NCBI GenBank assembly: GCA_020226215.1
Contig: CM035236.1
Coordinates: 57,951,809-58,015,808 of the forward strand
DNA from: Sindora glabra
Taxonomy: Eukaryota; Streptophyta; Magnoliopsida; Fabales; Fabaceae
Length of the DNA stretch: 64,000 bases
Direction: 5' to 3'
Below are positions 57,601 to 64,000 of the stretch, piece after piece; position 1 is the first letter of the stretch; every line of letters starts with the position of its first letter. The notes beneath the pieces were generated by a model. It had not been told where the DNA came from. It searched no databases and worked only from the letters and a program-made list of their open reading frames with translations. The translations under genes and the position numbers were made by a program.

Positions 57601-58790
57601 GTAATGTCGATTCAAAACCTATGAAATAGTTGGAAAAATCAAGATTGAATAACAATGAAACTGTAAGGAGTCACGGGTTACAATTTTTTATCCAAATAGT
57701 TACACTAACCAATCCAGAAGAAGATTAACTTCACTAAACGCCAGCAATAACCATTGTAACAAATAATAGCACTTATCAATTCAATAAGAGGATCTGTAGA
57801 CTGGAACTTCTTTGTAACATCATGCCAAGCAACCTCCTTCCTAACTATTCAGCTAAGTTCTTCCAAGTTCTGTTAAGGAGGGACCAACCTAGAAAGCTAA
57901 CATCAATAAGTTACAAACTATAACTTGATTCTAGAATTCATGTTTATTCCTAACTATTTAATAATTATTCCACCTCCTTTGATAGGTCATGGGAATGCAA
58001 ATATGCATTGCAAAGGTGGCGACTCATAGTACAAGACATGATCTCAGCCAACACTCGTGCAATTGACATCTGTGGATAATTTGGCATGTGTGGCCATGCA
58101 TATTTCATTATTCCCATTGTCCAATAATTTTATCAAGCTACTCGGTTGTTCAAGTCAGTTCCTGCATACCAGTAAAGTTATTGATTAGTCCTACATGCCA
58201 TTCAATATTGGTAAATGAAATATGAGGTTAGACATTAACATAAGCTCTGTCTGAACATGAATTACACCAACTAACAGATTAAGTATCATTAGGCACAAAA
58301 TCACCTAAAGAGACCACACGCCACTGCTCTTGGGCTAGACAATAAGATGTTGTTTACCTCGCCTAATACGTCACCGTATGGTAAGGAAATAGTAACTTGC
58401 CAGGGGAACAAGATCAATTTAAAACTCAAGCTTCGTTAACAATGACACTGATTAGAAAGCAATGCATTACTGTTTTTGGGATAAGTAGTAACACATTGCT
58501 TTCTGGGTCTGTTGTCATCTTTTTTGGCCTAGGGATAAATAAATCGAGTGCGATGAGTAACAAAGTTACGGGAAAATAACGTGTCACTATTTACATGCAA
58601 ATAGTAACACCTTGTTCCTGTAGTCTGGACTCTGCTATTTGGTTATGAACAAGTCACATTGATCAAGAAGGGGAGTAAATGATCTAAACCAAGTATAATT
58701 AATGATGAGGCTGCAAGCATATGACCTATTACTGTTTACATGCTAAATAGTAATATGTCACTATTTGCATGCCAAACGGTAAAGTCATCT
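57524..58790. repeat. Right array of GTTACTATTT...AAATAGTAAC palindromes
   Basis: Copies at about 57524-57553, 57678-57710, 58466-58493, 58583-58609, 58727-58756 and 58760-58790, in addition to those in the tandem units (56428, 56554, 56914, 57042, 57400). Arms GTTACTATTT and AAATAGTAAC are the consensus; centres such as TACATGC or GCATTGT vary. Confidence 0.8.
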
Positions 58791-59187
58791 AACACTCACC
58801 TCCAGAATTATGCAATTAATTTAGCTTCTATGACTAACATGGTTGTTATGGCGTTAGTGTTCCTATACTGTGTCAATGGATTGCATTAGGCAGCTTAAGA
58901 TGCCAACTAGAGCAATTGCTTTATAGTTAGTAAAATAGTCTTAGTCTATTAATCTACGCCTACCATAATCAAGTTCAATGGGATGATGGGTTAATAGATG
59001 GTTAGGGCATTTATCACACAGAGTATTAAACTAGCCAATGGTTTCAACTAGGGGGGACCATACCAGCTTTTCAGAATTACATATCATTTATTATTGTTAC
59101 ATAAGCTACGAAGCTTAAGTTGGGATCTTGAGGATGACAAGGAATACCAAATCAGCAAGTCAAGTCTAATTTCAGACAAGGAGATTT

Positions 59188-59224
59188 TATGTGCGCGTGT
59201 GTGCACGCGCGCACGCGTGTGTAC
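59188..59224. repeat. 37-bp alternating purine-pyrimidine tract
   Basis: From TATGTGCGCGTGTGTGCACG to GTGTGTAC every base alternates purine and pyrimidine, with many CG and CA/TG steps, a sequence type prone to left-handed Z-DNA. It lies about 350 bp inside the right inverted repeat; a shorter relative 'GCTCGCGTGTGCGCAAG' is at about 49902 inside the left one. Confidence 0.85.
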
Positions 59225-59570
59225 TTGGCTACTTGACTGTATGGATGATGGGGCAACACCATTACAGTAAACATTTGAAGGATGCAATGATGGATTAGAC
59301 ACAGTGATTCTCATAAACTAGAGAGAGAATTGCTCAATCATGTTAATTAGTCTAATGAACAGATCTTTGAAACACCTAAAGCATGCAAGTATTCACCTCT
59401 AGACCATTGGAATGGTCCCAGTAAACACTTCACAGGACAAGATAGGAATATTAATGCTCAAAGACTTTAATCATGCAAAGATCAATCGAAACCTAAAGAT
59501 GAATTAGACACCGTGTTCTAATAAACCAAGGAAGTCACTAGTTTTTCTAGCAAAAATGAAAATGCGGATT

Positions 59571-59960
59571 CTTATCTAAATGGTGCTAAATTCAGAGAGC
59601 CAAACAGTACTAACCTTAAAAGAATGGTAAGGCAGCGTGGTCAAGATTAGCACCCTCTTTGCCTGATGATCGATGCTCACCATTATGCTTAGGCTAGGGT
59701 TTCCCAGAGGCTTCAATTTTTTTGCACTCTCAAAATACCGTATGTGCAGCGAGTTGGAGAGGCCATTGTACAAGTTTCTTGGCATAAAGGATGGGACCAA
59801 ACTGCAAAAATTATTTGGCCAAGCCCTTTACGTGTTCATGTTAGCATTAGTAGTGGGGCAGCAAATGTGTGGTTGCCAGTTTGTCACGTGAGCAGGGCTT
59901 CATGCCCTAGTAAATCAATAGGGCATGCAAGTCTGAACCTAATATATTTATGTCACCTAT
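59571..59960. repeat. Right terminal inverted repeat
   Basis: Reverse complement of 49471-49832 with moderate divergence and small indels. Similarity fades beyond 'AACCTAATATATTTATGTCACC' at about 59937-59958, so the outer limit is approximate. Plus frames 59673-59891 and 59744-59974 and the minus frame 59800-59576 are by-products of the repeat. Confidence 0.83.
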
Positions 59961-62150
59961 TTTTTCTCCTCTAGCCGGTACACCTGTTTCATTTTTAAAT
60001 TTTCTGGCCCTACTTTCTTCGAAAAGGTTGCACAAGTACAGCTTTCATTTTAGCTTTTTATTTCACTAAATTCCTCACTATTTCGGTCTCTCTCATCTCT
60101 CAGAGTTCTTATTGCTACTTTTTTAATCCCACCGCTTTCCTTTTCATTTTTTCGGTGCACCGCTTTCTCTCCCTTGCAGGGTTTTTATGTTGCTATCCTA
60201 TTGCAACAAAGTGAAACTGCAACTGGTATGAAAAGCTGCCTAGACATGTTGTTGCTGTCCTGTATGCTTTCTCTCTTCTCTTTTCTTTCTTTCTCCATTT
60301 TTTGCCATGCTTTCTTGTTTGTGGTGCTGTTCTTCTAGATAATCATCGTGTGTTGCAGTTATTGTCGTGAGCTACTACCACTGTGAACTACAGTTCTAAT
60401 TTCCCTGAACCTTACACACCATCATGCTTCCACCTTGAAAGTTACTATTTCACTAGCTAAGAGGCTCCATGATGAGAATATGAAGTCATTGATCGGAGCT
60501 TAAATAGCGAGGCTTCTCTAATAAGTTTCTTTTTTATCCAACCATTGGTCATACTATAACTTTCTTCCTTTATTTTGTTTTGGTCTGATTCTGGTGGTGG
60601 GATGCTGAGTTGCACAGTACCACACAAAACCAGTAAGTTGCGAGCTTGCCATCCTGCTAGTGGATCACCAAAATCATGTTACCAATGGCTTGAATAGAAT
60701 CTCCATGGAAGGAAGAGGTTGACAGAAGAATGATATCAACCACTCTTAAGTTTTTACAATGAACATGTCTTATTAGGTGAGTATATATCTAACCACATCT
60801 TAATATCTTAATAAAAAATAGTTTAAATGTTATGGATTGTATCCTTTTATTTGATAGTACAGATTTTCTATTCATACATATAAATTCATGTATAAGTTCA
60901 CTATCGTAGAATAAGACTAGATGTTATTTAAGTTAATGTTAATTTATCAAAGTGCATAGTAGAAATATAGTGTTAATATTAGATACTGACTTATTGATTG
61001 TGATAAGACTACAATAAATCATGTTGTGAATGTGTTTTATGCTTTGACTGCCTATAATTGTTAAATAATTATCTATGTGGGCTTATGTTGGATTTGGTGA
61101 TATGAATAGAGTGAAGCTTTAGCAAATTAATTATATTATGAATTGAGCCTCATAGCTAGAGCAATAACATCAGATATTGTAATATGTGATGAAGAAATGA
61201 TACCTAAAGCCAAATGAAAAATTCTCGATTAATAATTATGAAAAATATAAGATTGATCCGAGAGTCAAATGGAAATTCTCGATAAATAAATGAGACAAGT
61301 ATTGACTTGATCCTAAAATAAAAGGTGGCTACATATATGTTTAGTATAATTGAATGTGTGATCTGATGTGTTAGTAAAACCTTGCTTATGATTGGATGTC
61401 ACTGTTTGATATTATTACAAAGGTTTGATGTGTTTGTAATTGAGCCTTAATGGCTAATTGTGAATATGATGTTCATCAAGAATGGGTGGTGACTAATTGG
61501 TTGAGTCACAATAGTTTGTGATGTGAGATATGGCATCTAATTTGTTTATAGGTGAAATCCCAATATGAGCCTAATTTTATACATTACAGAGATTCAAGAA
61601 TAATGGGTTTGCTAATATAATTAATTTATGATTATTATAAATAATTGATCCTTTGCATAGTATGGTAGATATATGCTCACTGAGTTCATGTAACTCACTC
61701 TATTGTATCTTTAATGTTTTCAGGTTTTGGTGAGCATATTTAAGCTTGTTGCATCAATGGAAAAGCAAAGACTTCTTGAAATGAAGATTTGACAATTAAC
61801 TTTTATTTGGATTAGGATCAACACCTAAAATAGAAATGTAATTGATCCATCAATTGATTTGTTATATTATTTATCTATGTATAAGTTTGAATTTGTATTA
61901 TACTATGGTCTGTTTGTCACAATTGTATTTGAAAATTAAACAAGTTTCGTATTTTAGGATGTGCAACTCTCAGAAAGTATTTAAAAATAGGAGATATTCT
62001 TTCCATTTTTTTGTAAAAATTTCTAAAGTAAATTTAAGTTCCCCTTGAAATTTGGACACTTCCATTAGACAAAAAATGTTAAAAATTGTTAAAGCTTGTG
62101 AAAATTGGTAACGAGATCTATACTGGTCATAATTAAGATGGATCATGACA
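59961..62150 (+). mobile_element. Gypsy LTR in plus orientation, right portion
   Basis: Completes the LTR begun at 48824. C/T-rich leader-like sequence (60080-60330) follows the position of the TATA box on the other side of the insert. 'GCTCACTGAGTTCATGTAAC' (61676) matches the reverse-complemented 'CTCAGTGAATAGC' landmark of the solo LTRs. The end 'GGTCATAATTAAGATGGATC' then ATGACA at 62150 mirrors 'GGTCATGACTCTTGAAATTG' then ATGACA of the LTR at 52427. The plus frame 61842-62048 has no family signal. Confidence 0.6.
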
Positions 62151-64000
62151 TATACCTTTTTTATCTTAAAGAAAATTGCTACTTATAATGTTCTTTAAAG
62201 AAAGCACTTTTACACAAGAAAATAAGTTTTATCACATATTTCCAACTTATCATAAACAAAGGCATAAACATCTTATACATACAAACTTTCTTAAAGAAAA
62301 CCTAAAGGAATGAAAGAATATTTCCAATCACCTCCTTCAAAGCTTCCTTCATATATCACCTAAAATTTCAAGAATCATGTTTTTCAAAACTAAAATTTGG
62401 AAATGAAATCTATAAAGAACTATTAAAAGAAACCAAGTAAAAAAAGATATTTTTCCTTCTTTTGAAAGATCAAAGAAAACTTTCTTCATGAAACAAAAGA
62501 AAAATAACTACAAGAACACTCTTAGGAAAGTATGAAAATAAGAAAATGGAAAAACCTTCACTTTCTCTCTCACCAAAATTGTAGTGCTCTTTGCTCAATC
62601 TTAGTGTGTAAAAACTAGAAGTGAGTGAACTCATTTATAGTTAAGTGTAGTATTTTGTTGAAGCTGTTATTACATCATTATTTGATAAGATATGTGTCAT
62701 TATCTTGCTCCTTAAAAAGCTCATCATTTTGCTTTTAATTTTGGAACAATTCTTCAAAAATCCTACTCAATCCTACCCAATATTCCTTTATCAAGGACCT
62801 TTTGATTAAGAAGCCTAGTTGTTCACATTTAGTAGAGGTTTAAAGTGTTGTTTCTTGGCTTTTATGTAATGCCACATTGGTCTAATCTAAGTGAAGCAAA
62901 TCTTCACCTAATTCTCTCCCCTTATCACGATATTCCCTTATTAAATACTAAATGACTTAGGAAAGTCTAAGGGAGCTTCCTTTAAGTGTCTTCTAAATCA
63001 CTCTAATTCACTAACTTGGCTTTAATTATCATATAACTTAAACTTAACTAATGAAATGATCTATAAGCCTTTGAATTCAAATTTTCATTTCATACTTATT
63101 TTTCCAACAATTTTGATTAAATTAGAAAACTCTTGTAATTTAAATTAATTTCAAATAACCTAATAAATACTTGAAAAATTCATAACTCCAATATTAAAAT
63201 ATCTATATTAAATTTTCAAAATGAAACTACAATTTTCTTAAATCAATGTAATTTCCAAATTTTCTAAGAAAAATACACTTAATTTTCAAGAAAGAGAATA
63301 ATTTTGACTTTTTAACTAGATCTCCAAGAAATGCTAGCAAGTTGCTAGATTAGATTTTAAAGCTTGTCAACCTTTTCCATGTCTTTCTAATATAATAGCC
63401 AAGTAACATCTTATACTATTTACACTATTTCCTTTAAATTTGAAAATTGTCACTTTTAGGTCCATACCAAAAACTACATATGCTTCTTAAATTTGTCAAA
63501 AATTCATACTTTGACTACTTGTGTTTTTATAGGGTAGTTCTATTAAAAATTCTTAGGTTACACAAGGGTACTTCTAACCCTTGATCCTTAACTACTCTTT
63601 AAATTACTCTAACTTTCATCTTAAAACAATTTCTAAAAAGATTCCATGTACTAAAATTAATGGGTCTTATTTATAATTAGATACTTTCTAATTAAATTCT
63701 AATATTCTTAATCCATTGGGTTTCTATTATGTATAATAGAAAAACTGGTGGATGACAATTGGATACATAATTCTTTTATATTCTCACTCCATTTTCATAT
63801 CATTAACATGAACAAATAGGAGAAATTTGAGCAACAAACTGGAGTTTGCATTGAGGATGAAGATTTTGATACATGTTAGTTTTATTATTATTTTGTTGCA
63901 TTCATGTAGACATATGGTTCTTATTTATTGATGATTTAATGTAGTTATTGTGTATAAAATTACAAATATTATTTTTCTTTACTTATCTATTTGTACCATT
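62151..64000 (-). mobile_element. Probable right portion of the minus-oriented gypsy LTR from 44850
   Basis: The minus strand has a TATA-like ACTATAAATGAG (62643-62632) followed by a leader-like 'TTCACTCACTTCTAG', as in a minus-oriented LTR. The AT-rich texture matches 44850-48823. No LTR terminus or target duplication is seen before the window ends, and no gene is recognisable. Assignment is an inference from position and texture. Confidence 0.35.

Larger units (their letters stand above)
49471..59960. mobile_element. ~10.5-kb element with long terminal inverted repeats and a Ulp1-like gene
   Basis: Terminal inverted repeats of about 360-390 bp (49471-49832 and 59571-59960) enclose a decayed Ulp1-like protease gene, two arrays of imperfect palindromes, a ~480-bp tandem triplication and a later solo LTR (52427-55233). 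Without that LTR it is about 7.7 kb. Long inverted repeats plus a Ulp1 gene fit the Kaonashi-type Mutator-like elements; many short palindromes beneath the ends are more reminiscent of CACTA subterminal arrays. I found no MURA-type or TNP2-type transposase and no target duplication, so the class is unresolved. Confidence 0.65.

Noticed and set aside
50270..58790. Regularly repeated palindromes as a CRISPR array
   Set aside because: Spacing and repeat sequence are irregular, the context is a plant transposon, and no cas genes exist; they are element-internal repeats.

Overview
The window is AT-rich plant nuclear DNA made almost entirely of nested, decaying transposable elements. The basis is tRNA-iMet primer sites, Ty3/gypsy gag-pol, Copia-like LTR ends, CACTA (En/Spm) TNP2 transposase relics and a Ulp1-carrying terminal-inverted-repeat element. 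I see no convincing host gene, rRNA, tRNA gene or CRISPR array. It looks like intergenic or pericentromeric sequence of a seed plant with a repeat-rich genome; the species cannot be named from this.

Layout. 1-678: 3' part of a Copia-like LTR cut by the window edge, inserted in a gypsy LTR (679-2579). 2727-2939: TNP2 transposase fragment. 5435-23906: an old minus-strand Ty3/gypsy element with 5' LTR 20835-23906, a decayed iMet primer site, gag, protease, RT, RNase H, integrase, polypurine tract and 3' LTR 5435-8231. Three solo LTRs split its genes: 8841-10284 in integrase (duplication ACACC), 11952-14497 in RT (TTAAA) and 15672-19553 in the gag zinc knuckle (TTGCC/TTGTC). About 25540-40205: a CACTA relic whose TNP2 gene is split at 26352/35618 by a young, complete Ty3/gypsy element (26353-35612, duplication GTAGG). 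Its two 2.45-kb LTRs differ by about 1.4% by my hand count. Its single gag-pol frame carries six premature stops and lacks the end of integrase. 40206-44849: AT-rich DNA with a possible Pol III-type relic and weak element ends.

44850-64000 appears to be a deeper nest. A probable minus gypsy LTR was entered by a plus gypsy LTR (48824-62150). That LTR was entered by a ~10.5-kb element with ~370-bp inverted repeats (49471-59960), which was entered by a minus solo LTR (52427-55233, duplication AGTAG). The ~10.5-kb element carries a dead Ulp1-like cysteine protease gene, many copies of an imperfect palindrome (GTTACTATTT...AAATAGTAAC) and a ~480-bp tandem triplication. It is the least conventional object here.

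Nothing here looks like a working gene set. The elements relate by insertion order and, for the retroelements, by shared LTR families. One gypsy LTR family (26353, 33161, minus at 11952, partial at 679) carries a GC-rich module of ACACGGGG/CCCCGTGT hairpins that stands out from the AT-rich surroundings.
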